NCBI GenBank assembly: GCA_036320915.1
Contig: JAXBDG010000001.1
Span: 3,060,001 to 3,124,000, forward strand
Length of the DNA: 64,000 bases
Direction of reading: 5' to 3'
From: Linnemannia elongata
Lineage: Eukaryota; Mortierellomycota; Mortierellomycetes; Mortierellales; Mortierellaceae
The notes beneath the pieces are model-generated. The model was given only the letters and a program-made list of their open reading frames with translations. It was not told the origin of the DNA and ran no database searches. Positions 25,620-36,477 of this stretch are shown in pieces. A program made the translations under genes and the position numbers. Numbering within the stretch: position 1 is the stretch's first letter; each line of letters starts with the position of its first letter.

Positions 25620-26408
25620 TTAGAAGCCCATCTCGTCCTCTCCCCTCAACTTTGCAAGCCTTGTCCTCCTGGCTTCATGGTGGGTCAGGCGAGAGGGAGT
25701 AGATGGCGGAGGCATCGTCAACCAAGGTTCGTAAAGGTTCCCATCATTGACGTCGTCGTCCTCACCATCGTCATACTCGATCTCGCTCTCGTTCCCATAT
25801 TCCTCCTCTTCCTCCAAGACCTCTCCTTCAATCGTACCTTCAAGCTCATCGTCGGCGTCGGGTCTTAAAAGTCCGTCGGATTCGGTATCCAAAAGTTCGT
25901 TGCCAGCATCATCATCATCATCGTCTAGGACCGCATGTCCGCCGAGTGTACGATCTGACCAGGTTTCTAAGGAGGCTTGTTGTTGTTGTGGTTGCTGTGT
26001 TTGTTGTTGTTGCTGCTGGATGCGCACTGACAAAATTGATTGCATTTTTTGTTGTTGCAATTGCTGTCGTTGTTGAGCCTGGTGAAGGAGATACCACACC
26101 GACGCGGAAGTATCCGATGCGGGGATTTGCGACGACGAGGTTCCAGTAGAGCGATCAGCAGAGGGCCGAGAGGAGGGCTGTCGTTGTCCAATGGGTCGGA
26201 TCTGGGCTCTTCCGAAGGAGGGCTGAGGTTGTTGTTGTTGAGGGGCAAAATCGTCGTTGGGTTGCTGATTGTGGTGAGTGGAGGAGGAGGGAATCAAGGC
26301 CAGAAGTCTGTCGATAGGTGCTGCCTCTGCCTGGAGAGCAGGACCGTGGGCGATCAGGGCGATGAGGACCGAAGCCAACAATGCGAGACTAGAGCGTTTC
26401 TGAGCCAT
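25620..26408 (-). CDS. Secreted acidic Gln-rich protein, unknown function
   Basis: A single open frame of 262 residues from ATG 26408-26406. MAQKRSSLALLASVLIAL and the residues after it form a classic signal peptide (positive n-region, hydrophobic core, small residues near AEA at ~29). The mature part has Gln-rich stretches (about residues 45-55 and 115-145) and then a strongly acidic region with DDDDDD and EEEEE blocks. It ends in a basic tail HHEARRTRLAKLRGEDEMGF. No cysteine pattern, enzyme domain or GPI tail is visible. The start was chosen because the longer frame upstream is a low-complexity leader. It may be a secreted or vacuolar protein, or a precursor cut at dibasic sites; nothing here decides. 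Confidence 0.6.
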   Translation of the reverse strand: MAQKRSSLALLASVLIALIAHGPALQAEAAPIDRLLALIPSSSTHHNQQPNDDFAPQQQQPQPSFGRAQIRPIGQRQPSSRPSADRSTGTSSSQIPASDTSASVWYLLHQAQQRQQLQQQKMQSILSVRIQQQQQQTQQPQQQQASLETWSDRTLGGHAVLDDDDDDAGNELLDTESDGLLRPDADDELEGTIEGEVLEEEEEYGNESEIEYDDGEDDDVNDGNLYEPWLTMPPPSTPSRLTHHEARRTRLAKLRGEDEMGF

Positions 26409-29400
26409 GGTTCGTTTGCAGAGTAAGGAAAACAGGGGAAGTGGGGTGGAGAAGAACACAAGGGTTATGTGGATGATTGATTGTGAAGAAAGAAGGTGCA
26501 AAAGAGGGTATATTGCACTGATGATATACAATGATGTGAGCAGAGAAGAAGAAGAAGAAAAGAAAAGAGAGAAAAAAAGAAACAGAAGGATCAATCCCGT
26601 CCTTTATACGATGTGTGGCGTAGGGATAGGAGGGGGAGAGGGCTGTTGGACTTGGACAATGTGTGTGAGAGAAAGAGGCAGCAGGGGTGTGGATGTAGGT
26701 GTATTTTTAGGTAGGTGGGCAAGTACTTGTGAGGCGGGACAATGGCAATGGTGGGTTTGGCTCAGTCAGTGTAGCTTCACAACTGTAAAAGAAAAAATTG
26801 AGAGAGAAAAGAGTAAGAACAACAAAAAGTAACATTTTAGACCAGGTGCAGAGATACTCTTTTTTTTGGATGCAAAGTGTAGCCCATGGGTTCGCCCCAT
26901 CCTACACTGCCCAGGCATATCAAAGACACTCTCGCACACATATGTCCTTCCTGGGTGTGGCATGACATAGAGACAGAGGCAAGGCTCCGCATTGCTTGTG
27001 GTGATGTCCAATTCCATTCTGCCCTACTCCAACCCCACTCCTCCCACTCCCAACACGGATCCATCCACTCATGGACACAAACGCATCAACAAAGCAAGAA
27101 AATCGAGGAGAGAGAGAGAACAAAACAAAGGCACAGGATCAGAAGCAAAGAAGCAGAGGGGAAGCAAGCTAGTTGCAATATGTCTAGTCTGGTCACGGAC
27201 AAGCACAAGCACAAGCACGATGATGGTCCCTGTGTCTATCCTTCATTGTCACTACCCAATGTCGTCTCCGTTCTTTATCCTTGAACAATCCTCCCTCTCC
27301 CCATTAAAGTTTTTCCATGCCTATCTCCTTACAGTATCCCTTCTTCGCTATCGTATGCTACTTTCGCGGATAGGCATACAACACACATACCAACAGATAA
27401 CATCGGCAAATTTCAACACATCCTGCACAACCCCACCGGCAACCCACATCGTGGCAAGTTCAACAGCTTCACTTAATCTTGCAAAAGGCAAAGGAAACAA
27501 AAAAGAACAGGCTTGTCACTCACCAGCTCCATATTCCTCTGATATTGCCAGTTCAGCTGTGCAAGAGTTGCCAAGAATTGATGAGTCGAGAACAACACTA
27601 GAAGTCAACGACGACCACAATGACAAAAAAACCAACTGCCCAATTGCAACCACCTCGCCACCATGGCGTGCTCGACCCTCCCCACTATTGTCCATACTGG
27701 CCTCTCCCCCTGTTTTGACCGTCTGAGCTCCCTTCCTGTACTGCTCATTCTGCTGACTCCATGCGACATCCACACACATTCACACCCCTTTACAGAGCGA
27801 TTGTTGGCTACCACCCTTGTCTTTCTACTTTGCCATCCTATCCCTTCTGTTCACCCCTCTGTCCACCCCTTCTTCTTGTATGCTTCAGTCGGTGTCAAAA
27901 CATGAGCTCCCACGCCTTGTTGATAGTCTGTTTCTGGCCTTTCTTTTTGCCTCTCTACTTTCTTGTACTTTTTCTGCGAGAGTTTGGGTAGAGTACCTTT
28001 TCACGTTTTTGGAGATGTTCTGACGCATAGGTATGATGTACTCCCCCTCTCCTTTTGCTTAAGTTTGAATACAAATGAATGGCTCACTGAACAAAGGGCA
28101 ACAATAGCTCTGACACTAACAACAAAAGACCCTGCGTCTGATCCACAATCTTGAAACAATTACGATTTTATATATTTGTCGCTCTAACACGATAGGGGCA
28201 AAAGGGGATCGTGCTCTCACCATAAAAATCGTAATCGCACCCTTCGATCCTACCTCGGCCAGTGGCGTACATGTACTTCCTTTACTTCTGGCTGGGTATG
28301 TGAAAAGTAACCTGCCTCATATAGGGCGCCAAGCTGGAGATACATCAATATTGCAATAAAAAGAGAATTAATGCCATTTGACAATTGGACCGAGCGGAGA
28401 AGATTACCGGGTTGTACAAACCTAAACAAAAGCCTTTTTTTTTTCCTATTTGTTTATTTCTCATGACGCCCTTGGACAATGAGATCGTTACGAATGAGCA
28501 TCCACTGGAGGATATATAGGGGTGCGAGAGAGCAAATGGACAAAAATAGAGGACGACGCGTGCCAGTCCAAACTATTGTAGAACAGGGGTAGAGGGGAAC
28601 GCCGATCCAGTTGAGCTGTTGCCACCATGAGGATAGGGACATTGAGGCCCAAGCAGGGAACCGCTATCCTAGTTTATTTCCAGCTCTTTTGTTCAAGGCA
28701 CGCCTAGACTGTGATCGCAAGAAGGACACGTACATGTAACCTTGGACCCTAGATCACGCCTTACGTTCGCCTCCTTACCTTATCCTTCTCTCTCCCAAAT
28801 AGTGTAGTCGTCCCAAGATCCTTCTGTGGTATGTGTGCAAGATAGGGCAATATTAGTCCTAGTCGGCGCCTCTCTTGCAAAAGTGTGCGAGATAAGCGGA
28901 GATGACAAAAGGCGAACGTGGTGGTGTGACCTGAAAGCCAACTTTGGACATTTTTGACGTGATCGATAGATTTGTTTACCCTGGGTTGGTAAGAGCATCA
29001 AGGATGAAAAAGAAGTGGGTACCTTGGGGATTGTAGGTTGTGAACTGGCAGCCTGACTTATCTTTAGAGCAAAAGGAAGCGCGGAGGCTGTAAAAGGATC
29101 TTTGAGAACCACCCAATAGTAGAAGAGAATCAAGGAAGGAGGGAATATATGTATGTTGCTTTACTCTCTTTTTGAAAAAGCGACTTATCTTCCCTCTTGA
29201 AGTGCCATAGTCACCACGTCAATGCATTGTTCATTACAAAGAGTTTAAAGAAAAGGGAAGAATAATGATGTGTACAGTAGGTTGAGGGAATTTTGTTCTG
29301 CCTCCGATGTTCTTTCTCTCTAATCTCGGAGAGAATGGAGCAAGATAGCAAGGACCAACTCCTGTTGGCTGTCTCATGACGTGGCGGATGAAATGGGAGA

Positions 29401-29550
29401 ATAAGAGATTAGGGGTAGTCGTCGAATTATTCAAAGTCCGTGCGAACTGAGCTCTGCTTCACGTTTGGACGATCTCTTTATCTATGTTTCTTTCTTTTCA
29501 ATTAGCACACAGTTGGTGAAGTCTTGACCACGTTTCCCTCTCTGATGAGT
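26409..29550. other. Long intergenic region with only doubtful coding signal
   Basis: About 3.1 kb without a gene that can be supported. The 26992-27726 plus-strand open frame (244 codons) is low-complexity with no recognisable domain. On the minus strand 28660-29140 there are exon-like pieces with reasonable splice sites (a GATAAG/GTAAGG donor near 28785), but no chain has a clear start. A 62-codon minus-strand frame at 28454-28642 with one hydrophobic stretch (LSICSLAPLYILQWMLI) could be a microprotein; its support is only the open frame. Confidence 0.35.
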
Positions 29551-29950
29551 ATGTGGTGACTGAGTAGTGCAACAGGGCACAATCGGAAATAAAAAGGGCA
29601 CCCCGTCGTCATCGATTGGCTTTGTTGCAACGGCGAGCCAGATCAGCATTCTAAAGGCGTTTTTGAGATAGTCTCTTCAAAGACCGACTCGCTTTCTCGA
29701 TGTCATCCGCCATCCGGACACACCCTTACTCCGTCGTCTCGGTTGCACTTCAGCGTATCACTAATCCCTCATGGCTCATAGTGCGTACTTGCTGCTGAAC
29801 TTTGACTCGACTTCATCCCCGATCCCGCTGATAATGCATGGTAGTCGGAGTCCACGCCTGATAGCAATATAGGGTCCATGCGAACGAACGGACCCCTAAG
29901 TCAGTCCTTATCATCACCATCATCAATCTTCCTCCCATTTCGTATATAAA
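29551..29950 (+). promoter_or_regulatory. Promoter of microprotein gene copy A with TATA box
   Basis: Ordered blocks are shared with the promoter of copy B: GTGGTGACTGAGT near 29553, a CCAAT box in reverse (GATTGG) near 29614, TCTTCAAAGACCGACTC at 29674-29690, TTCATCCCCGATCCCGCTGA from 29812 and GGAGTCCACGCCTGATAG from 29847. A TATATAAA element lies at 29943-29950, 114 nt before the ATG. The sequence between blocks differs between the copies, so these are candidate regulatory sites. Confidence 0.6.
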
Positions 29951-30056
29951 CCCTCATCATCATCTTTTCACATTGCAAACCAAAGCAAAAAAAAAAAAAA
30001 AAAAACTAGCATCCTCTTCTTTAACATTACATAAACCAACAAACCTCTTCACAATC

Positions 30057-30266
30057 ATGGACACCAACGCTTCTTCGATGGCCTTCTTCAAGAACATGAA
30101 GTGCAACAGCGCTCCTTCTTCATCCTCTCCTCGCTCCAGTAGCCGCCTTTTCTCCTTCAAGTCCAGCAAGCCTTCGCGTGTCTCCCAAGTCGGCGCCTAC
30201 AACCCTTCCCATGAGAAGATTATGTCTTCTAACAACAGCTCTGCCAGCACTCTTCCTCGCAACTAA
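30057..30266 (+). CDS. Ser-rich 69-residue microprotein, copy A
   Basis: A 69-residue frame starts MDTNASSMAFFKNMKCNSAP. Ser makes up about a third of the protein, with basic patches in the middle (SPRSSSRLFSFKSSKPSRVS) and the end STLPRN. There is no signal peptide, membrane span or known domain. The start is preferred over an upstream in-frame ATG (29973) because it has good context (ACAATCATGG) and sits downstream of a TATA box and leader shared with copy B. The coding region is nearly identical to the frame at 31836, which shows the frame is under constraint or recently copied. The many SRxS/SPR sites would suit phosphorylation; that is inference. Function unknown. Confidence 0.72.
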   Translation: MDTNASSMAFFKNMKCNSAPSSSSPRSSSRLFSFKSSKPSRVSQVGAYNPSHEKIMSSNNSSASTLPRN

Positions 30267-30845
30267 ATCCAAGCGAGTAGCGCAAGCAAGCACCTCAAGT
30301 CGGCCGCCCCTCTCCTTGTCTGCCTGCCAGGCAGTCTCAGTACCGCGCCTTGATCCCAGTCCTCCCCTTTCTCGATCCAATCAAGCCTTCAATTGTCCAT
30401 ACCCATCTCTATTTTGCATACAAGGGACCTGCTTTTGCATTGTCCCATCCCTCTAATCTTCTGTACATAAATGTCAATAAAACTAATCCCGTTCAAAAAA
30501 AGACTTCTCGTCTTTGTTCATTATCGCTTTGTCAATGAGACTGTGTACTCTGAACTACAGCAAAAAGAAATACATTCACTCTCAGTGACAGCGGAAGGCA
30601 TTTTTTCTAACGCAAAGAAATGAGTCGCTTTTCGTCGAGACAACCCTGTCGTTAGGCAAACACAAACCTCTGTTTTTCTTTGTCAAGGTGAAAAACAAAG
30701 GGGCTTTCGTGTTGGCGCGTCTTGGTTTCCCATATCACTCCAACGCTTCATTTTGTTTCACTTGGCACCCCATATCTAAGAGTGAGAAAAAGCTGTGTCC
30801 CAAAATAAAAAATGGACAAAGACATGCAAGCCACCAAACACAACA

Positions 30846-31013
30846 ATGGATGAGCCTCAATACTTGAGTGAGGAAATTCTCGATCTTTTGCATCGATCAG
30901 GCCAGTATCATGCCAAAAAGCTTTGATGCCTTTCTTACATCAACCACGGTATAGAGGAGGTGCAGGAGAATATGTTGGCCTTGAACACTTCGAAAAGTAT
31001 GCTGCAGGATTGA
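30846..31013 (+). pseudogene. Short coding-like frame interrupted by one TGA
   Basis: A start in good context (ACAACAATGG) opens 26 codons (MDEPQYLSEEILDLLHRSGQ...) that stop at TGA 30924-30926. The same frame then continues for 28 codons with protein-like composition (SYINHGIEEVQENMLALNTS) to a second TGA at 31011-31013. It lies between the two microprotein genes. It could be a decayed gene fragment, a readthrough frame or chance. No family is recognised. Confidence 0.3.
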
Positions 31014-31276
31014 AATGCGCCGTTCAACCAAAGAGCCTTCTTAATGGAGTACAGAACAACTATAAGAATATAAGTTGCAACGAACAACATTGAAAGCTGA
31101 TCAAACGACGGCTCCGCCTTGATAGTTGAAGACAGTCAGAAGTGGGAGGATACTCGTTCACGCGTCTAGCAAAGAGGAATGATCAAGAGGAGTGGCAGTA
31201 AAAATAAGTAGTATTGCTTTGTCTTTTCTCTCTCGCCTTATCTCTTACTTTTGCCATTGGGCGAGTCTTGGCACGT

Positions 31277-31705
31277 TTCCTGCTTGAGCGTGGCGACTGA
31301 GTGTGACAGGGGCAGAGTCAAGAAAATAAAAAAAGCTCTTGATTGGCGACGTTTGTTTCTGCTGTTATTTCAACTGCGATCACTTTCAACAACCAAAGAT
31401 CAGTATTCTATGCAGAGTGAATTGTATCGAGATAGGTATTTTTCTTCAAAGACCGACTCAATCTTGCTGGTCAGACAAACGCTTGCTCCCTTGTCCTGGT
31501 TGCGCAATTCACCCAGCCAGCCAGCGTATCTTTAAATCTTTGACCCTCATGGCTCCTTCTTAGCCTTTCTTCATCCCCGATCCCGCTGATAGACTATGCC
31601 ATGGCGGAGTCCACGCCTGATAGGAAAAAGGGAACCCTTGCGAATAGTAAGAGCGAGAAAGAAGCCATAGATAAGCTGGCCCCTGCCTCTAATTCTCTAT
31701 ATAAA
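31277..31705 (+). promoter_or_regulatory. Promoter of microprotein gene copy B with TATA box
   Basis: The same ordered blocks as in copy A occur here: TGGCGACTGAGTG near 31290, GATTGG near 31340, TCTTCAAAGACCGACTC at 31443-31459, TTCATCCCCGATCCCGCTGA from 31570, GGAGTCCACGCCTGATAG from 31606, and TATATAAA at 31698-31705, 138 nt before the ATG. Confidence 0.6.
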
Positions 31706-31835
31706 CCCTGTATTCGTCTTCCCATTCCTATTCTCCATCCCCCCTTCATCTTCTCTCTTTTCCAACCAAAAGCAAAAAAAAATACTAGCATCCTCTTCTT
31801 TAACACTACATAAACCAACAAACCTCTTCACAATC

Positions 31836-32045
31836 ATGGACACCAACGCTTCTTCGATGGCCTTCTTCAAGAACATGAAGTGCAACAGCGCTCCTTCTTC
31901 ATCCTCTCCTCGCTCCAGTAGCCGCCTTTTCTCCTTCAAGTCCAGCAAGCCTTCGCGTGTCTCCCAAGTCGGCGCCTACAACCCTTCCCATGAGAAGATT
32001 ATGTCTTCCAACAACAGCTCTGCCAGTACCCTCCCCCGCCACTAA
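31836..32045 (+). CDS. Ser-rich 69-residue microprotein, copy B
   Basis: The product equals copy A except for the last residue (STLPRH instead of STLPRN). At the DNA level the first ~170 nt of the two coding regions show no difference; the last ~40 nt hold six, five of them silent. The leader just upstream is also almost identical (one substitution and a small indel over ~55 nt). Same start context, same TATA arrangement. Function unknown; see the entry for copy A. Confidence 0.72.
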   Translation: MDTNASSMAFFKNMKCNSAPSSSSPRSSSRLFSFKSSKPSRVSQVGAYNPSHEKIMSSNNSSASTLPRH

Positions 32046-33231
32046 ATTCAACGGTACAAGCTGACCGCCTCTCGTCCTGCTAGTCAGCCATTCTAATTGA
32101 CTAGTCAGCCTTGGTCTCACGCCTTGATCCCGTATCCCCTTTCCTCAATCCAAGTCAACCACTCGACTATCCATACCCATTCCCCTAATACCATCATCTG
32201 TAACATATTTCAATATACAAAACTATCAAAACTATCAAAATATCGCCGTGCAATGCCTCTCCGATAATACATTTTGCTGTGCAAAACCACATGTCTTTAC
32301 TTCTTTCTCTGTATTCTCTTGTTAGAAGGCTGGTGTCGCCCTCTCTTTTCTTTCCTTTGAGGAGAGAATGAAGGCAGGTTAGCTGCGAAAAACAAAGCAT
32401 ATTTTTCTGATGTAAAAAGAGTCGGCTCCGGTGTGAGTGTGTGGAGATGAAAGAGGCTCCGCCTAAACGAAAACTCCTAGTTTTTCCTTTGATTGAGGGG
32501 TGTTCAATAGTGCTCTTGCCCAAGACCATGCTTCGAGTTTGAATACCCTGTAGGAGACGTCAAGAAACAGTGGCAAGGAAGGCTAGCATGGGTTGTGGGA
32601 AACAACAATGGATGTTGTGTACGACTGGCCTGTTGGCACGAACATCCAAATGTAGGTCAAGGAGCACAACGGGGATCTGCAGACTAGGATTTTTTTCAAT
32701 GCATGTGTTCAATGCTCTTAGCCAAGTGGCACTATGCGGCGCCTAAGAAGAAAGAGTACATGAATGTTGAAAGATACCAAGGTTATCAATTTCACTGTAT
32801 ACTCTCTGAAGTCAAAATGGAAAAGTGTGAAATTGGTGGCGTCAAGGCTGTCGATGGCGTAGGTTGAACCATGCCATCACAGTATGTTTTCGTTTGTGGC
32901 TTGCCATGACTACATGGTTGGGCGGGGTCACTTTTCCTAGGTCCTCACCTCCTCAAGCATGCGCTGCCAACCTTGGGGTCTTTACAGTGTGAAGTTGTGC
33001 CAAAAAAACTCTGTAAAACAGAGAGTAGGCGGTGGGTAGAATACTGTATCTTGAACTTTGTGCCTATTGCTTTATTTTTTGAAAAGGCTGTAGGCGTGAA
33101 GGAAGAAAACCATGCCCACAAACGAAATGGACAACCATGTCCCCACAGGTTTCAGTACAAACATGTACCGTACACATGGTGGTGGGTGGGCTGAGAACGA
33201 TTGGCAGTGATTGGTTAATTTGTCTGGCACA

Positions 33232-33269
<38 letters not shown>

Positions 33270-34019
33270 GTTTCCTCTCTTCCTTCTTTTTATCTTTCTT
33301 CTTCCTCTTCACCCTTTTCACCCTCCTCACCCTCCCCCTTCTCCCTTTCATCCTCCTTCCTTCATCCCATTTTACGTCTTTTATTTCTCCTTTTCTTGTT
33401 ACCTCTGTCTTTACCTTTGTGCCCTTTTCCACCTCTTTCACGACCACTCCTCCTCTTCCTTCTCTTCCTTCTTGCCTCTGCTAGTTTCGCCTCATCCTAC
33501 CTTTCTACCCTTGCATGCCCATCTAACTTTGCTCCTCTCTCTAGTCCTAGCTTCTCATCCACATACAACAGCAGCATACCCCCAACTTTCACACCCAAAA
33601 ACCAACGCACACGTTCGCTTCCCTGTCCCTGTTCGTCTCAACTCAGAAAAAAACAATAGAAAAAACACAGAAAAACATCAACAAAAAACAATCAACAAAA
33701 AAAAACGACTTCCACTCTCATCGTCACCATCGTAGCTTTGCTCCTTTTTACACACATTCCTTACCAACTTGTACATACCATATACGTCAAAAAAAGCAAA
33801 CCTTTCAGATTTGTAAATAGAATCTTTTTTCCTTTCCTCATCATCTAACTTGGACATCAAGAGACAATATTGTTCTCTTCCTCATCATCCCCTTTCTCCC
33901 CGCCCCTCGTTTTCTTTTCTTTTTCTTGTTTTCTGTCTCCTTGTTTTTCTATCAAAGTTTTATTACAACCCAAGCCATTTTTCTGATCCTCCTCCAACTA
34001 CCCCCCTACGATTACCGTC
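32046..34019. other. Intergenic, ending in CT-rich leader of the PIN4-like gene
   Basis: No gene is supported. 32046-33230 has no clear structure apart from the 3' part of the microprotein duplication. A T run at about 33236-33265 is followed by a strongly pyrimidine-rich block to ~33560 and then an A-rich stretch (33645-33705). This is the likely promoter and leader of the plus-strand gene starting at 34020. Confidence 0.45.
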
Positions 34020-36172
34020 ATGACCACCAAGCAACTCGACATGTCTTTTGACGCAATGTCCCTCCGTGACAACGGCCTCGCCTCGCCCATCGACCGCCGT
34101 TACTCCCAGTATGGCTCCGAGCGTGCCCCCTCGAGTCCCCTGACCCGCAAGTCGACCACTGGCTCCCAGCGCAACAGCGTCAGAGGAGACGGCAAGGACA
34201 ACCGCCGTCAGTCCAGCCGTCTGTCTGTTGCCAACATTGTACGTATCTTCAATCATCAACTCAATAGAAGAAAACAAAACGAGAGCAAAGAGAATCCTTC
34301 CTTTCTTCCTCTCCTTCTTTCAGTCCAGACGACCAATGGCTGATCTCCATCAAAACATCCACACCCCTTACACACATGGTCACTCCTATCCTTCTTTGTG
34401 TCACTCAAAATCTCATGGTTCTCCACACTCTCGGACTAATATATTGATTGCATTGATGGTTACATAGAATTGGAGCCCTTCTCAGGCTTCGCCCCTCCAG
34501 TCGCCAATGCTCCAGCAGGATCCCCGCCAGCAGCAGGCCCTCTACGGCTACCAGCAGCAGCAGCAACAACAAATGCCTATGGTTCAGCAAGGCCCATTCT
34601 TGAACCAGATGCAACAACAGCAACTGCAGCAGCAACAGGTCGTTGAGGAACCTGCCGACACCATCCCCACCGCCATTGTCATCAAAAACATTCCCTTTGC
34701 CGTCAAGCGTGACGCTCTCTTGGCCATCCTCGACAACTTGGACATTCCCAAGCCTTATGCCTTCAACTATCACTTTGACAATGGTGTCTTCCGCGGTCTT
34801 GCCTTTGCCAACTACCGCACCGCAGAGGAGACTGAGATGGTTGTCAATGCCGTGAACGGACTCGATGTCTCTGGACGTAAGCTTCGTGTCGAGTTCAAGA
34901 AGGTTATGCCCGCTGCCGAACAGGAGAAGCGCGAGCAGGACAAGGCCGCTGCCCAGGCTGCTGAGGCTCTTCACCGTCGTGAGTTGGAGCTGATGGAGGC
35001 GCAGCTTTTGGAGCAGGAACGTCGCGAGCAGGAGCTGCGTGAACAGGAACGTCGCCAGATCGAACTGCAGAACCGTGAATTCGATCGCGAGCGTCGCAAT
35101 CGTTCATCGGTCATGTTGGAGCGACACAACTCGGGACGCAGTATCGATTATGATGAAGCCGACGCCCGCTACTCTCCTACAGGTAAAATGCCATGCACCA
35201 TCCCCCTCTGCAGCGATTTGAAATATCCCTCTATTTTTAACAGTTTGGGCCCTTTATTTCCTTTTGGTTTTTGGGACATGCGTTTGAGGTAATGCTCATT
35301 GTCTAATTTGTGTATCGTCTTCATTTCTGCATGCTCTTTTCTGCTAATTAGCCAATCTGAATCAGTTGGATTTGAACGATGGCGAGACCCTTGCGTTTTA
35401 CGACCGCTTATTAATGTTCAGAGGTGACTCGACCAAAGATGACATGATCTTCCCCGAGAACCTCAGTGCTCGCCAGCGCAAGATCCTTCACCTGATTGCC
35501 GACAAGCTGTCCCTTTACCACTTCAGCGAGGGCGAGGGTAATGTGCGCAGGCTCATTATCATGAAGACCCCTCCTCCCAATGCCGTCTTTGAGGCTCCCG
35601 CTCCCAGATCTCCCAAGGTAATACTTAGCTTGAATGAAACTAATACTATTCTATTGCTGCATAAACCTGCATAGTGGACTAATGATATATTACCTTTGTT
35701 TTACAAATAGCAACGTCCCATGTCCTTTGCCGGCCGTGGAAGCTTGCGCTCTGAGAGCCCCGTCCCCAAGGCCAGAACTCCCTTGGCCGAAGCCACCACC
35801 GGATCTGCCTCCCCTACTCGGTCTCTCTACAGAAAGTCCATGGTGTAAGTTTTACTTCGCTGTATTACTTTTCAAGATATGCTGTAACATTTAACGACAT
35901 GGATCCTCATTCTAACAGGGGGTTTTTTTTTGCCTTTCTGTGAATAACATAGTCTGAACCCCGAGATGACTGCCAACATCATCTACCCCATTCGTCAGCC
36001 TAAGGGGCCTGAGCCTGGCAAGGTGTTTACAGTTCGCGAGCAGAAGCAGCTCCGCGATGCCACGATGATCATGCCCGCCTTCCATGTTCGTCCTCAACCC
36101 ACCCGCACGTTTTCTGGCCGCACCATGTCGCTCGACGTCAAGGCACCCAGCTTCACCCCCGCCAACGTTTAA
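34020..36172 (+). CDS. PIN4: RRM-R3H RNA-binding protein of the Pin4/Cip1-Cip2 family
   Basis: Five exons, 34020-34238, 34468-35182, 35352-35617, 35711-35844 and 35953-36172, give 517 residues. After a Ser-rich N-terminus and a Gln-rich stretch comes an RRM with RNP2 IVIKNIPF and RNP1-like RGLAFANY, in the diagnostic context PYAFNYHFDNGVFRGLAFAN shared with yeast Pin4/Mdt1. An Arg/Glu-rich helix (QERREQELREQERRQIELQ) follows, then an R3H domain (DRLLMFRGDSTKDDMIFPEN...RRLIIMKT). The tail has SP/TP sites. Yeast Pin4 and fission-yeast Cip1/Cip2 act post-transcriptionally in cell-cycle and stress responses. Splice phases all fit. The family call is firm; the exact orthologue is not decided. Confidence 0.88.
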
Positions 36173-36477
36173 GTTGGCATATTGCTTCATAGCGCATTTT
36201 TCACGCAGATTGCTGCATTTGATTCAGGGAGATTCGACAAGAGTGTCCTTTATCTTGCCTGATCTTTTCGTTGGTCAAAGGCGAAGCTCAAGGCCTCGTA
36301 GCTCGTTTCATTCTCTACCCCTCACCTACTTTCCTTTTGACCTTCCTATTTCCCACATTTGACTCTGTGATCCTTCTTCGATCCCATTTTTTTTTTTTTT
36401 TTTTTTTTGTTGTTGTCATTAAACGTTTGTTTATTTTCACAACTTTCTGCTTGAGAATGGGAATTGTAAACATACGT

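Larger units (their letters stand above)
29551..32045. repeat. Tandem duplication carrying the microprotein gene
   Basis: Two direct units, about 1.78 kb apart (ATG to ATG 1779 nt), share promoter blocks, the 5' leader and the coding region. Downstream sequence is only weakly alike. The outer edges of the duplication cannot be fixed by eye because the flanks have diverged. Confidence 0.75.

Noticed and set aside
26992..27726. 244-codon plus-strand frame
   Set aside because: No domain, uneven composition and no promoter or splice support; listed only inside the intergenic note.
28660..29140. A minus-strand multi-exon microprotein model
   Set aside because: Several splice choices each give short products of unrelated sequence and none has a convincing start, so no gene is called.
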